Shown here in pieces: positions 41,644 through 53,198 of a stretch of DNA of 64,000 bases. The stretch is from Dryas octopetala (Eukaryota; Streptophyta; Magnoliopsida; Rosales; Rosaceae): assembly GCA_963921425.1 (NCBI GenBank), contig OY992840.1:11968501-12032500 (forward strand). The letters are read 5' to 3'. Numbering within the stretch: position 1 is the stretch's first letter; each line of letters opens with the position of its first letter. Both the position numbers and the translations under genes were made by a program. The notes under the pieces are model-generated. The model was not told where the DNA came from and searched no databases. It worked only from the letters and a program-made list of their open reading frames with translations.

Positions 41644-43176
41644 TGAAAACACATTAATTTCTTTGTACTTTGTTTTAAATTCCTGCAAATTTTTTTGTTA
41701 TTGTCTATAGGATGTGTGATACATGCATACTTACCATGCAAGCGCAGTTTGTAATTGTGCTTTTTTCGTTATATAAAGATTAATGGTAGTGCTATTAATG
41801 TTCCAAACTTGAACTCATTCTATCTTGGCTAGCTGGTTCTTTGTTTCAGTAAGATTTTATTCATTATTATTATTTTTTTTTTTTATAAGTTTTGTGAATG
41901 TGTTTGCCCACTTGATAATATAACATTGAACTACCACCATTCATATTCATATTGAAATGCAACGGAAGAATTAATGAAGTGGTGAGATTATTATATTGGA
42001 GATAGTGACCCACAAAGCAATGTTTGTATTAGATATATAGCACGCCAACTTCAGTTGACTAGAACCTTTGAACTACCCGTATATCCCAAAGACTTTCTCC
42101 TCACGAGTGAAAGCAAGTTGCAAGTTGCAAGTTGTGCTCATTCACAAATGACCTCCAACATCATTGTCTAATAATTAAGTTGAAGTTGAAGTTTGTATTG
42201 TAATTTGAATGCATTCATATATTAGATATTGGTTAAATTACGTTTTTGTCCCTACAATTTGTGTCAAGTTGCACTAAGATTCCAAATTTCAATCGTATCA
42301 ATGTTGCTGTTATAGTTTTCTAACTGCTGCAATTTGAGAACACAGTCTACAAAAACACATTCTCACCCACTATATATTGTTATATATAAGTGGCTGCACT
42401 TGTAATCAAATTGAGATGAAACGTACTAAAATTTCAGGTTCAAGCAGAGTATTATTTATTAGTTTGTGTGGAACGCATGGGCTGCTGGACAATAATAATC
42501 AATTTGAGTATCCGAATTAATTATATATATGGTGGCTTATATAGTGGAGAAACCAAGGAAAGGATCCCTATTGTACGTTTTTCTGATTAAGATGCATAGC
42601 TTACATTAAAAATTATATCCTTCATGAGGTATGCTTTAAGCTTAATTAATTGGATGGTAGCATGCACGATACATAGGTTGATTTATTAATTAATCTCAAA
42701 TTAATTAATTTAATCAGGTCTCCATAACTAGGTAGCCTAGCCAGTTGCATGCCTGCAAGAAAACATTAATAAAAAAAAAATAAGCCAGCTTGCAAGAAAA
42801 CAGCCCAGGTGTTAAATGCCCGGGTAAATTAATTAATAGACCTACTCTTCTAGAAGCATTCACATGTGCTGATGGTTCATGCTTCGGGTCTCAGGTTCTA
42901 ATAATGGTTTGTTTGGTTGCCTACTATTCCTGTATATCATATTGGAAAATGAAAAGCTGTCATGCATTGGGCTGGGATATTGGGCCTAAATCAGAACAAG
43001 TGGTAGATTTGGGGATGAACCTTGGAGCTAGGATGGAGGTGAGAGTTAAGGTGGGCTTCAAACTTGTAGTTGTGCGTAACAAAAATTTTCTGGTGGGCTT
43101 GACTGGGCTATAGTTGGGCCAAGCCGGCCAACCTATACTCCCCCCCGGGGCAGTGTGATAAATAGAAATGTAAGCA
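41644..43176. other. LEA12 3'UTR and spacer
   Basis: 3'UTR to about 41760 (GTGATACATGCATACTTACC, as in the other LEA downstream regions). The block at 42000-42200 is the inverted relative of the spacers at 22570-22800 and 29580-29780, including GCAAGTTGCAAGTTGCAAGTTG. No gene is seen in 42200-43176. Confidence 0.55.
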
Positions 43177-44251
43177 GGCTTAATTATCGATTTACCACCC
43201 AAAACTATAACTCATTTTCACTTTATCACCTGAAAGTTTTTTTGTTTCAAATTACCACCTGTAACTTACATCCTTGTCCCATTTTACCTTATTCCGTCAA
43301 CAATTTCGTTAATGCTGACGATCTGGCTGTTAATGCTAACGTGGCGCGCTAGATGTGCGTCACGTGTCACATCTTTTTTTATTTTTCACATTTTTATAAA
43401 CTTTAAAAATTAATTAAAAATAGCTCTGAACTCAGAAAAATACACGAAAAATTTCTACGGACTCGTCTTGACTAGCACTAATTTACTATAAGGTTAAATT
43501 ACCAATTTGCCCTCTAAAAATTTCCAAAAAAGTTAGAAAGTCCAAATTTATTTCTAAAAAATTAAAATAAATTTTCCTCTATTAAATAAATTCTAGAATT
43601 TTCGTAAACTCTTGGACAAATTCTCAAAAATATTTTGAAAAATTACCAAAAGCCTGTTTTAGAGAATTATTTAGAGACTTTACAGAAATTCTAGAATTTT
43701 TCTAGAATTTATTTTATAGGGAATTTTATTTTCCTCTAAGACCGAGAGGTCTTTTGGGTAGCAAGTGTTCACGAGAAAGGTATTTTTAGTTTTTAGAAGA
43801 CTAACGGTGCTGACCTCATATTTTTTGGAGTTCGGGAGATTATTTTATGAATTTCCAAAGAGTCTAGAGTATTTTAATTTTCTAGAAATAAATTTAGACT
43901 TTCCAAATTTTTTGGAAATTTTTAGAGGGAAAATTGGCATTTTGACCCCATAGTAAATTAGTACTAGTCAAGACAAGTCAGTAGGAATTTTCCGTGTATT
44001 TTTCTAAGCTCGGAGCTATTTTTTAATTAATTTTCAAAGTTTATAAAAATAGAAAAATCAAAAAATACAAAAAAAGATGTGACACGTGGTGCACATCCAG
44101 CGCGCCACGTCAGCATTAACAGAATTGTTGACGGAACAAGGTAAAATAGGACACGGGTGTAAGTTACAGGTGGTAATCTGGGACAAAAAAAATTTGAGGT
44201 GGTAAAGTGGGAATGAGTTATAGTTTTGGGTGGTAAATCGATAATTAAGCC
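43177..44251. mobile_element. Foldback (long hairpin) element with 9-bp target duplication
   Basis: 1075 bp that is almost entirely one imperfect inverted repeat. The left arm starts GGCTTAATTATCGATTTACC and the right arm ends with its complement. Mirror pairs continue inward through AACTATAACTCATT, ACGTGGCGCGC/GCGCGCCACGT, TTTTAATTAATTTT and TTTAGAGGG near 43520 and 43920. Flanks ATGTAAGCA (43168-43176) and ATGTAAGTA (44252-44260) form a 9-bp duplication with one mismatch, typical of Mutator-like elements. There is no coding sequence. Confidence 0.8.
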
Positions 44252-44277
44252 ATGTAAGTATGATAAATAGGAATGGA

Positions 44278-44463
44278 ATAATATTATACTTACCACATTT
44301 TTATACTCTCTGACGTGTCATTACTTTATTGGACAAAATTTTTCTTTTCCTTTTTGGGTTTTTATTTTTATTTTTTAGTATCCAATGTATGAATGTCATG
44401 TAAGTTGCCACATAAGGTAGTATGAAATTATGGTATAAAAATATGGTATATGTAACACTACTG
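44278..44463. mobile_element. MITE family X, copy 2
   Basis: Reverse-orientation relative of 35337-35522. Its right end complemented reads AGTGTTACATATACCATATTTTTATACC, aligning with the left end of copy 1. It sits 26 bp beyond the foldback element. Confidence 0.58.
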
Positions 44464-44577
44464 ATAAGAATGCCAAGTCTTACAATCTCACTTGTTGATT
44501 CTCAACAAATGGAAAATGTTGAATTTTATATTAAATCATAAGAATATGTCTTATATCAACCACCAACCTACTATTTA

Positions 44578-44987
44578 GACTTTTTTTATATTTTACTCAC
44601 TTGAATTTTAAGTTCGATCTCCCTTTAATTACCACCTAAAAAAAATTGTGTCAATTTACCACCTGAATAAAAAAATTGTTGCAATATACTACCTATGACT
44701 CATTTTGTCTAGATTTTTATTAAAAATAAGAGTGTTTTGATATTTTTCAAGTTTCTATTATTAGAAAGAAAAAAATTGATTTTTTAAAAACTTTACCCGC
44801 TTTCACACAATATAAAACTGACTTGAAAAGTCAATACATCCTTATTTTCAGCAGAAGTTTAAACATAATGAGCCCAAGGTTACCATTGTAACAAATTTTT
44901 AATTCAGGTGATAAATTGACACAATTTTTTTTTAAGTGGTGAAGTGAGATCGAGCTCAAAGTTCAAGTGAGTGAAATGTAATAAAGC
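44578..44987. mobile_element. Mutator-like MITE with 11-bp target duplication
   Basis: 410 bp flanked by perfect 11-bp repeats CCTACTATTTA (44567-44577 and 44988-44998). Long TIRs: left ACTCACTTGAATTTTAAG...AATTGTGTCAATTTACCACC; right is the complement with scattered changes. There is no coding sequence. A long TIR with a 9-11-bp duplication indicates Mutator-type transposition. Confidence 0.8.
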
Positions 44988-44998
44988 CCTACTATTTA

Positions 44999-45875
44999 TT
45001 AAAATTAAGGTGCTAATAAGTATTAATAAACAGGTTGGTTACCTTTTTTATTATGAAATTTTTAGTTTATTAGGTGACCAACGATAGGGCCATCTTACAT
45101 TTGCAGCATGTTGTAGGCCTCACGTAAAAATTAAAGCTGAGAAAAACTTCTATAGAATGGTCCTATATATTTATTTTTTATATGTCTACTTCTCTTATTA
45201 CGTGACAAGATGTGGTGAGAGAAATTGACGCAGGGCAGGTGATGAATCAAAACAAACACACACAAAAACCCTAGACTCATTAATCCTCTAGATTGAGAAT
45301 ACAAGAATAGGGGCTCTATAGTCTTGTTGATCCGGTAGGATACTAAGTTGATAGAAGAGTTTGAGAAAAATCTCAATTTTTTATTAATCTAAAAGCTCCT
45401 AATACAATTCCAAAACAAGGTCAATTAAATACAACCAAACCCTATGGTACTAGAAAAATGTAAACACGTCACCAAACAAAATAAGGAAAGCAATAAATGT
45501 CAATTAGAAAATTATCAAAAAATTTGGAAAAACTTAAAACACTAATTTGACCTATAACACTGCATGTGAAGGCATAAATCGTAAAAATCGAACACCGAAA
45601 GCCTAATTTTCAGATTTGCGCCGATTAAGTTGAAATAGGTAATTATGATCAATGTGAGTTGCATCAAAAATAGAACGTGATGAGAAATATAGTCAAAATA
45701 GGCGTATAGAACCATCTAATGAAAGTTTGTCTCATCAAAATTTGCATTCATCAAATGAACAATTAACTTTCATGATCTAACATATAAACTGAAATGTGTT
45801 CTTCAAAATCGAACAACGAGACTTACCATAAAATTAAATGGAGTGATTTTACAGACTCCTAAATATGATCTTTAA
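44999..45875. other. Spacer, possible old LTR fragment
   Basis: No gene. The stretch at 45230-45480 (ACAAAAACCCTAGACTC, TTTATTAATCTAAAAGCTCC, ACAATTCCAAAACAAGG) resembles decayed LTR-type sequence, but no partner LTR is in the window. Confidence 0.35.
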
Positions 45876-46256
45876 GAGCATTTCCAGTAAACTACTCAAA
45901 TTTGGTTCTTGAAATTTTACTTTGTTAACCTATGTGGCAATTTGAAGAGCCAAATTTCTTACTTTAAAATTATGAACTCCAATAGATCAACTCTTCAATT
46001 TCATTAATTTATTATTTTTTTAATCTTTTTCTTATTTAGACAAAATTAAGATTTCATTAAGATTTGAAGAGCCAAATTAATATTTTAATAATATTTTAAA
46101 ATTTGAAGAGTCAAATTCACTCGTTAAAATTGACGAGCTGTATTTGGATCTCTATTTTGACGAGCTCATTTGTATAGGCTATTGGAGATGATTTATCTAA
46201 CATAGCACAACTAATTGAGTAGCCAAAGACTTTTACCGAATATGCTGAAGATGCTC
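45876..46256. mobile_element. Tourist-like (PIF/Harbinger) MITE
   Basis: 381 bp. Ends GAGCATTTCCAG and, complemented, GAGCATCTTCAG, flanked by the 3-bp duplication TAA (45873-45875 and 46257-46259), the Harbinger signature. The interior repeats AATTTGAAGAGCCAAATT words. Confidence 0.7.
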
Positions 46257-46994
46257 TAATCTCTATAGTCTATACATCAAACCCTTACTTTTTTATTTCA
46301 AATTTTTAATTTTAAGAGTTTGTGGTGTATCTTGCCAAATAGTATTGGGTGTCTTTAGTAAATATAGAATTGTTTGAAATTGACTGTGGGTGTTTTGAGA
46401 AAATTAAAGTGTCCAAATATCATGAGACCAGCTGGCTAGCCTGACCCAATCTTCCATCCCACTCCTCCTCCACCATTCTCACTTCCATGACAAATTCACA
46501 CTCCTCGGATCACATCCTATCAACTCCTTCCACTTCAATCTGACTATCTGAGTTTCTGAAAGATCAAACAAGTAACGAAAACATGGCCCAAACAAAAACG
46601 GCAACTCCGAGTTCGGAGTTCCCCCTATCGCTGACCGTTTTTGACTCCCTCCTCCTATTCTCCTATAAAACACCGCGTTTGGCGCGCACCAAATCCAACG
46701 AAAATTTTCATAAAAGAGAAAATATGTCAAAGCTGTCATTTGTGATCTATAAATCACAATTAAATTAAAGTTAATTACAATTAATTAAACTTAATAATCC
46801 CACAATGAACAGCCGACACGGACGTATAGCCCACGACTGACCCATTCTTATCAGCTAAGAAAAACCAGACCCACCCCACTAAGCCTGCACATGCTCACAT
46901 TATTAAACCCCCCTGCCTTTAATCCCCCACATACCCATAACCAAAACCTAAACCCTTTCATCCACACCTTGACACTTCCCGAAAGCCCCCAACA
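46257..46994 (+). promoter_or_regulatory. LEA13 upstream region and promoter
   Basis: TTGACT (W-box) at 46641-46646, TATAAAA at 46664-46670 and, unusually downstream of the TATA box, CGCG boxes CCGCGT at 46673-46678 and GCGCGC at 46683-46688 (GCGTTTGGCGCGC). If this TATA box is used, the 5'UTR is nearly 300 nt. Otherwise an unseen promoter lies closer to 46995. Confidence 0.5.
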
Positions 46995-47621
46995 ATGGCA
47001 GAAGAGAGCCAGGTCTGGCCATTAGCCCCATTCCGAATCCGAAGCGACGAAGAGAACCCAACATTCAAAGCCATACGCCGAGAAAGAAGCAACAAGTGTT
47101 TCGTCTACGTTTTTACTGCGATTGTTATTCAAAGCATTTTCATCTTGGTTTTCGCCTTGCTTGTTCTCCCCGTCAAATCCCCTGACCTCAAAATAAGGTC
47201 CGTCACAGTCAGAACCCTAAAATACTCAACTTCTCCATCTTCCTTCAATGCCACTCTGGTTGCCCAGGTGACCATAAAGAACACCAACTTCGGTCACTAC
47301 AAGTTCGAGAGTAGCAGTGCGAGCATTTGGTATGATGGCGCCAAGGTGGGGAGTTCGAAAGTGGGGAAGGGGCGAGCCAAAGCGAGAGAGACGACGAGGG
47401 TGAGTGTGGTTGTGGAGGTAAGGTCGAGTCGGCTGCCGGAGGGTGCTAATAGTCTTGGGACTGATATTGGGTCTGGGGTGCTGAAGCTCAGTGGCTATGC
47501 CAAGCTCAGTGGTAGAGTGCATTTGATGAAGATTATAAACAAGAGGAAGACTGTTCAAATGAATTGCACCATGAATCTTGTTTTGAAGAACAAGACGATC
47601 AAGGACTTGGTATGCACATAA
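46995..47621 (+). CDS. LEA13: LEA_2 family membrane protein, old branch
   Basis: 208 aa. Tail MAEESQVWPLAPFRIRSDEENPTFKAIRRERSNK keeps the WPLAP and RSDEE words of the family. A span lies at about 35-57, and the LEA_2 domain has VKSPDLKIRSVTV, IKNTNFGHYKFESSS and a basic NKRKTVQMNCT near the end (LVCT). It aligns over its full length with the young copies at low identity, so it split off before the amplification. Confidence 0.92.
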   Translation: MAEESQVWPLAPFRIRSDEENPTFKAIRRERSNKCFVYVFTAIVIQSIFILVFALLVLPVKSPDLKIRSVTVRTLKYSTSPSSFNATLVAQVTIKNTNFGHYKFESSSASIWYDGAKVGSSKVGKGRAKARETTRVSVVVEVRSSRLPEGANSLGTDIGSGVLKLSGYAKLSGRVHLMKIINKRKTVQMNCTMNLVLKNKTIKDLVCT

Positions 47622-50220
47622 GAATAGGGTGGTTCCTTTGCTTGATCTATTTGAGATCTCATATATATGTAGGGATTGATTTCAATCATTTGTTTGTAGA
47701 GATCTAGATATAATATTATCTCTAGGGATTCAATCATATTTTTGTAGAGATTTTAATTCTAAGCATTCTATCATTTGTTTGTTTATTTCAAATTAATTTC
47801 TCTATGTTAATATATATATATATATATACTGTATATATATGGCTACCTATATATGAGATTATGAGTTACTTTTTTCTCATAAAAGCTTGTATCATTTTTT
47901 GTCCATATATGTTTCCTTTTATAGTTTCATTTTGAGTTGGATATTTCAATCATGATTCATGAGAAATGTACTCTTGTAAAAGGATTTGAATTATTGATTA
48001 TATAATATTGCTTCTTAAATAGTTGAATATGTGTTCCAAATTTACATACAGTTTGCGAATAGCAACAGCCAGATTATTTAACAAAAGAATGATTACTCAA
48101 AGTTTGATTTAGTTTCTTTTTCTTTGTTTTATTTTTCTGTCCACTTGAATACTTGATAGCAGGAGCTGTGTTTCAGTTTCAGCATGTATTGCCATTTGCC
48201 AACTTTAGGGTAGATTAATAATTAAATTAATCCATAACTTTGCTCAGAAAAGATAAAACTCTTTCAAAATTGGAAGTTCATTCATTCATTGGCTGGCACA
48301 TGCCAAAGTACGTTCACATGCAAGAAACAATGAATATGTCGTTTTCTTTTGGCCGGAAAATGAGTACGTCTTTAGCTTGAAAGAGTTGCCAAGTGAATCA
48401 AAATTTTTCATCTTCATATTTATTTATATTAAATTGCTATGGAATGAGACCAACAGCATCACCGAATTGAAAAGGAATTCAATCTAGGGTACCAAAAGTC
48501 CAAAACTCTGTGTCAATATTTAATAAAGAGGTTAATAAAGGTGATGGTGCTTTTTATATTACTTTCCAAACTGGAGGTGAGCTCATAGACCCTGTGGCTC
48601 CGGTTGGTCTCTGCTGTTACTTGTTTATTATTTGCTTTTCCCCTGATATATCGTTTGCATGCATCATTGCATTGCATATGTTCTGCTCGATCTCCAAACT
48701 TGAGCATCTTTCTTGGTCGGTTTTGGGTCGTAGAGTCCACGTGCTACTCCAGCCTGCCTAGGTTCTTTTCAATCGAAGATATCCGGCCACGCTATGTAAC
48801 CGAGTGAGAAATTACTAGTAACCTTAACACTGTCATGTTATAATATAAATAAATGATGAATTAAAAAAATACTTGTTATAACATAAGTGAATTAGTAACA
48901 TAGAATGTGACAATGTTATAGTCATAACAAAAATTACTCATATCTGAGTAATCTAATTAAACAAAAATTACTCATATCTGAGTAAGCTAAATTAGAGGTA
49001 TCAAATATTTGAACCAATACGAACACAACATGAATGGATACAATATAACATGAGCATGAAACAAGTCAAACCAGCATGAGCAAGACACAAATAAATGGCC
49101 GAGCCGGGCCAAATGTTTTAGTTAAAAAGACACTGCACAATTATTAATGGGCCCAACTTAAATAACCCCTCTAAACTTGTGGACCGGTTTGGAATGGAAA
49201 TAAAGTTATTTGGGCTTGTGCAAATCTATATTTGGTACTGCTGAAGAGAGAAAGCCCAAAAGCTACAACCCAAACCCTAAACATAACAAAGACTCCGAAT
49301 GACCTAAATTGGGGATCGGAGAGTCTGCATCAATGTTAAGCTTCGCGGTAAATGCATGGGATTTGCACCACCCTCAGCTTTGTTAAAAAGCGAATGCATT
49401 CTATGATAATTGCATGCATGTATTTATAGGGTTTCAAATGACCCAAGAAAGATATATTGGCATGAATTGGCCTTCATTGGAGATTGCGTCGCATTCATTT
49501 CTACTTATCTCATAATTAGGATTTCTAATTAGATCCTGGTTATTTCTTTCATTCCTACTTATCTCATGATCTCATTTAGGAATATGTTGTTGGTGGTTCC
49601 TCATTTTTAGGAATATGTTCTCATTTTTTTTCAATTATTTAATAAGTTCTTTATTTTTAATATTTTACCCTCTACTAATAAAATTTCTTTATAGTGTATC
49701 GTTTCCTTTTAAAAATATATATATATATATATTTATAAGAAGGAAAGACCTTCTCAGCTACAAGCCTACAACTCAATTGTTACTCAGATGGGACCAGCTT
49801 CTTCTCCTTTAACTTTTCCATATATATTAATTGTGAATGCATGGATTCCATCGCCTATATGTAAATATATCACAATCAAAACGCCCGATTCTGTAGGTCA
49901 ATCAATAAAACACCACTCTTGACTCTTCACGCAAAGCAATATATATTCCCATTTTTCCACCAAATGTTTAAGACAAAAGGAAACTCTCATATTATATCCT
50001 CACCATCATTCTGCCTCTGCTATATATATACTATTATACAAGCTAGCCGTCCACAATTCCATTCAAATATCAATTATTTATGAACATTTGTTTTTGGGTC
50101 CATTCACCAAGTTTTGTTTCTTTCAGCCAGACATTACCCCTACTGCTCTCCATTAGAACCTTCTCCGAAGAATTTTAAATGCTTGCAATTATCTATTCAT
50201 ATTTTTAGCTTCATTCAAAT
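47622..50220. other. Spacer without recognisable gene
   Basis: 3'UTR of LEA13, a (TA)n run at about 47810-47828, a direct repeat AAAATTACTCATATCTGAGTAA (about 48929 and 48964), another (AT)n run near 49717-49732, then AT-rich DNA. No gene is supported. Confidence 0.5.
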
Positions 50221-50442
50221 TTTCCCAAACACCAACCCAAAAGTCAAGAGTCAAACCGTGCAATTGGAGCAAACGCGTTAAATAATCAAAGTCCAAAAAC
50301 CCACTCTAAAATTCTCCAAACATTTCACTGTCAATGACCCAAAAACAAGAAATTAAAACAAATATATATATCTCGACCACCATTTTCGCACCTTTTAATT
50401 TCTCCAAACCTCTTATCTTGATCACCACTCTCTCTCACAGCC
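50221..50442 (+). promoter_or_regulatory. LEA14 promoter
   Basis: Two AGTCAA words (50242-50247 and 50249-50254, W-box complements) and a CGCG box ACGCGT at 50273-50278. ATATATATAT near 50363 could act as a TATA box. The W-box and CGCG combination is kept even in this most diverged member. Confidence 0.6.
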
Positions 50443-51111
50443 ATGGGAGCCAAAGAGCAAGCCAAGCCCTTAGCCCCAGGCAACTCCCACCACCTCCGCA
50501 GCGACGAAGCCGCCTTCCGCGAAGACGACATCGTTTCCCTCCACATAAAGCTCCAGCAGAGAAAATACGTCCACTGCTGCGGCCTCGCCGCCGCCCTCTT
50601 CCTGATCGTGGCCGTGACCGCCATAGTCCTGGGCTTCACCGTGTTCCACGTAAAGGGTCCGAAGATCAAAATGAACAACGTCACGATCGAACAGCTTTCG
50701 AACGGGACGTCCCTCAGCGCGGACGCCAACGTGACGCTGTTGGCTGATGTGTCAGTCAAGAACCCCAACGCGGCGTCGTTCAAGTACGAGAACGCGACGA
50801 CGTCGGTTTACTACAAAGGGACGGAGGTGGGCCAGGGGAGGAGCCCGGGGGGCGTGGCGAGGGCGAGGAGGACGCTGAGGATGAACGTCACGGTGGAGAT
50901 CGTGACGGCGACGCTCTTGGGGCTGCCCGGCTTTTTGGAGGAGGTCAGGTCCGGGGTTTTGAGCGTCAGTAGCTACACTAGGATTCGCGGGAAGGTCAAG
51001 GTTTTGATGGTCAAGAAGAATGTCGTGGTTGAGCTGAATTGTACCTTGAGGTACAACTTTGGAAGCGCCGGGATTGAGGATGAGACATGCCACCGCCGTG
51101 TTAGTCTTTAG
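50443..51111 (+). CDS. LEA14: LEA_2 family membrane protein, GC-rich old member
   Basis: 222 aa, GC-rich, unlike its neighbours. Tail MGAKEQAKPLAPGNSHHLRSDEAAF keeps PLAP and RSDE. A strong span lies at about 45-67 (CCGLAAALFLIVAVTAIVLGFTV). The LEA_2 domain has VKGPKIKMNNVTIEQL, VKNPNAASFKYEN, several N-x-S/T sequons and a C-terminus ending DETCHRRVSL. It resembles generic plant LEA_2 membrane proteins more than the At1g64065-like core and may be close to the ancestral family member. Confidence 0.92.
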   Translation: MGAKEQAKPLAPGNSHHLRSDEAAFREDDIVSLHIKLQQRKYVHCCGLAAALFLIVAVTAIVLGFTVFHVKGPKIKMNNVTIEQLSNGTSLSADANVTLLADVSVKNPNAASFKYENATTSVYYKGTEVGQGRSPGGVARARRTLRMNVTVEIVTATLLGLPGFLEEVRSGVLSVSSYTRIRGKVKVLMVKKNVVVELNCTLRYNFGSAGIEDETCHRRVSL

Positions 51112-52434
51112 GATTTTATTCATCAATTTTCTGTTTGTTTTTTTGTTGAAATAGAGTATATATGTTTATGTATTTTCTGTTTTTGTTTTGACGCTAATAT
51201 ATAAACAGGTTGCTAAAGAGCAGTCGTTGCTAAATCCCTCTTGATCGATGATCTAGTTTATGTTCAATGATCGACACCATTTGATAAGTGCCTTCGATCA
51301 ATGGATGGGCAAAATTTTATGCTTGATCACCTCTTCAGTGACTGCTTATCGTGATTGAATTTAAATATCAGATTTCAGATCTTAATTATCAGATTAAATA
51401 GGTTAGCATGATTTAAGCGTGGTTGAATTAAATATCAAATTAGATTCCGGAATTGAATATCAAATTATATGGGCTCAGAGAATGAGGTTTTCGCTTTATA
51501 TAGCAGGCCCCACAATATGTGATGCTTTGGAATATGGACAGATCACAGATCAGGCAATTTGGCTGATTATCTAGAAGCTTGACGAGTTCCCATTATTCCA
51601 TCTATGCTCCTTTCACATGCATGTAATTAAAAATTGTATATATATTGTGATCAAACGTGTGTGACTAACACTTCCATGGGACATGCTCACAATGAGGTGT
51701 TGTGGGACCTATCTCATTGTGAGGCATGCCCTAACATGTGGATCCAATCTCATTGTGAGACATGCCCAATAGGGTTTCAACTCAATTATATTACCAATCT
51801 AACCTGTGTAGGTATAAATGAATGGTGATACATGTGTCTGGGACTCTGGGCATATGATATGGGAAACTGCAAATGGCTTAGCACATGACTTGAGTGCCAA
51901 AGTTTTGGGGGTTCCAATTGTGAGGGAGTTGACCAGTGCTTAATAGCCAAATGTGACTACATTCATATATACATGAAAAGGGATTGCCGGATTGGCCTCC
52001 AAGCCTCAAGACTAGAGAGAAATGAAAAAGTGATTAACAATAAAGCTAGGGAGCTTTGTTTGTGCTTCCCAAAACACTACTTATAAGCTTATCATGAACT
52101 TAATTTAACAATATATTTACTTGAGAAAAAAAAAAAAACCACCACTTTTACTCCTCTTGACTTCATGAGTGTGAATAGTACTACTAATGTCACATAAATA
52201 TAAGTGGGCGCTAGAGCTTTTGTGTTTAACTTAATTAGTGAAGGTGGGATATATAGGTCGGTGAATTTACGAATTAAAAATATGATAAATTTAGTGTTCG
52301 ATTTCTTTTAATGTAAATATACATATAAATAAGGGTTTTTTTTAGTCCACAATGAAAAAAACCCATGATCGGCCAGACCACTTACAAAAACTCGGTGACA
52401 GGTCGGTCCACTTTAATGAGCCGAGCGCTAGGTA

Positions 52435-52459
52435 ATTGCCACTGTCAGACAGTGGCAAT
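52435..52459. repeat. Perfect 25-bp palindrome
   Basis: Arms ATTGCCACTGTC and GACAGTGGCAAT around a single A. A weaker version (TTGTCACTGTACAACAATGGCAA) follows at about 52526. Confidence 0.85.
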
Positions 52460-53167
52460 GATTCTCACTGTGCGACAGTAACTATTTAAATTTCATAAAA
52501 CATCCATATTATACTATTACAAATTGTCACTGTACAACAATGGCAATTTGCCAAGTTAAAAAAAATAATAATAAATAACCAACCAAACACTCGACAAAAA
52601 ACACTGAAGCAAATATAATGTAGGCTTTATTCGTATAAAAGAACCTATTTATTATTGTAATTTTTTAAATGAGTTTGTTTATTACTAAGAGCTGTAAAAT
52701 TGATTTTAGAGTAATTTATTTTCTAAATAAACTATGCTAGACTATAAAAGATTTTACCAAAGAAAAAAAGTTTATAAAAGTAGGTCCTAGCCCACTCCTA
52801 CCTCATATCCACCCACCCCACAAACCTTAGTCCCCCACGCCCAAAGCCCAGACCTCAGTCCTACACCTTCCACCCAGGTGTGACTCACATATCATATAGG
52901 CTGCAGCCCACTCCAAATTAGAAATGGAAGGAAATATTCTAAGTCCTTCCCAGCCCACCTCCAGCCTTCAACTTATCTCATAACCCCAAGGCCCAGCCCA
53001 GCCCAGCAACTGGTTCCTCCATGTTTGGGGGTGCAAGAAGCCAGCACAAAACACATAGCATTTCCCGGGTGATAATGATCCAGATTCACTGAATTGAAAG
53101 AGAGACAGATCTTCCAGCAAAAAGAGAAGCGGGAGACAAAATCAACCCTGGAATTCAGAGCCCAAAG

Positions 53168-53193
<26 letters not shown>
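53168..53193. repeat. (TA)n microsatellite
   Basis: About 13 TA units. Two similar runs lie near 47810 and 60388. Confidence 0.9.
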
Positions 53194-53198
<5 letters not shown>

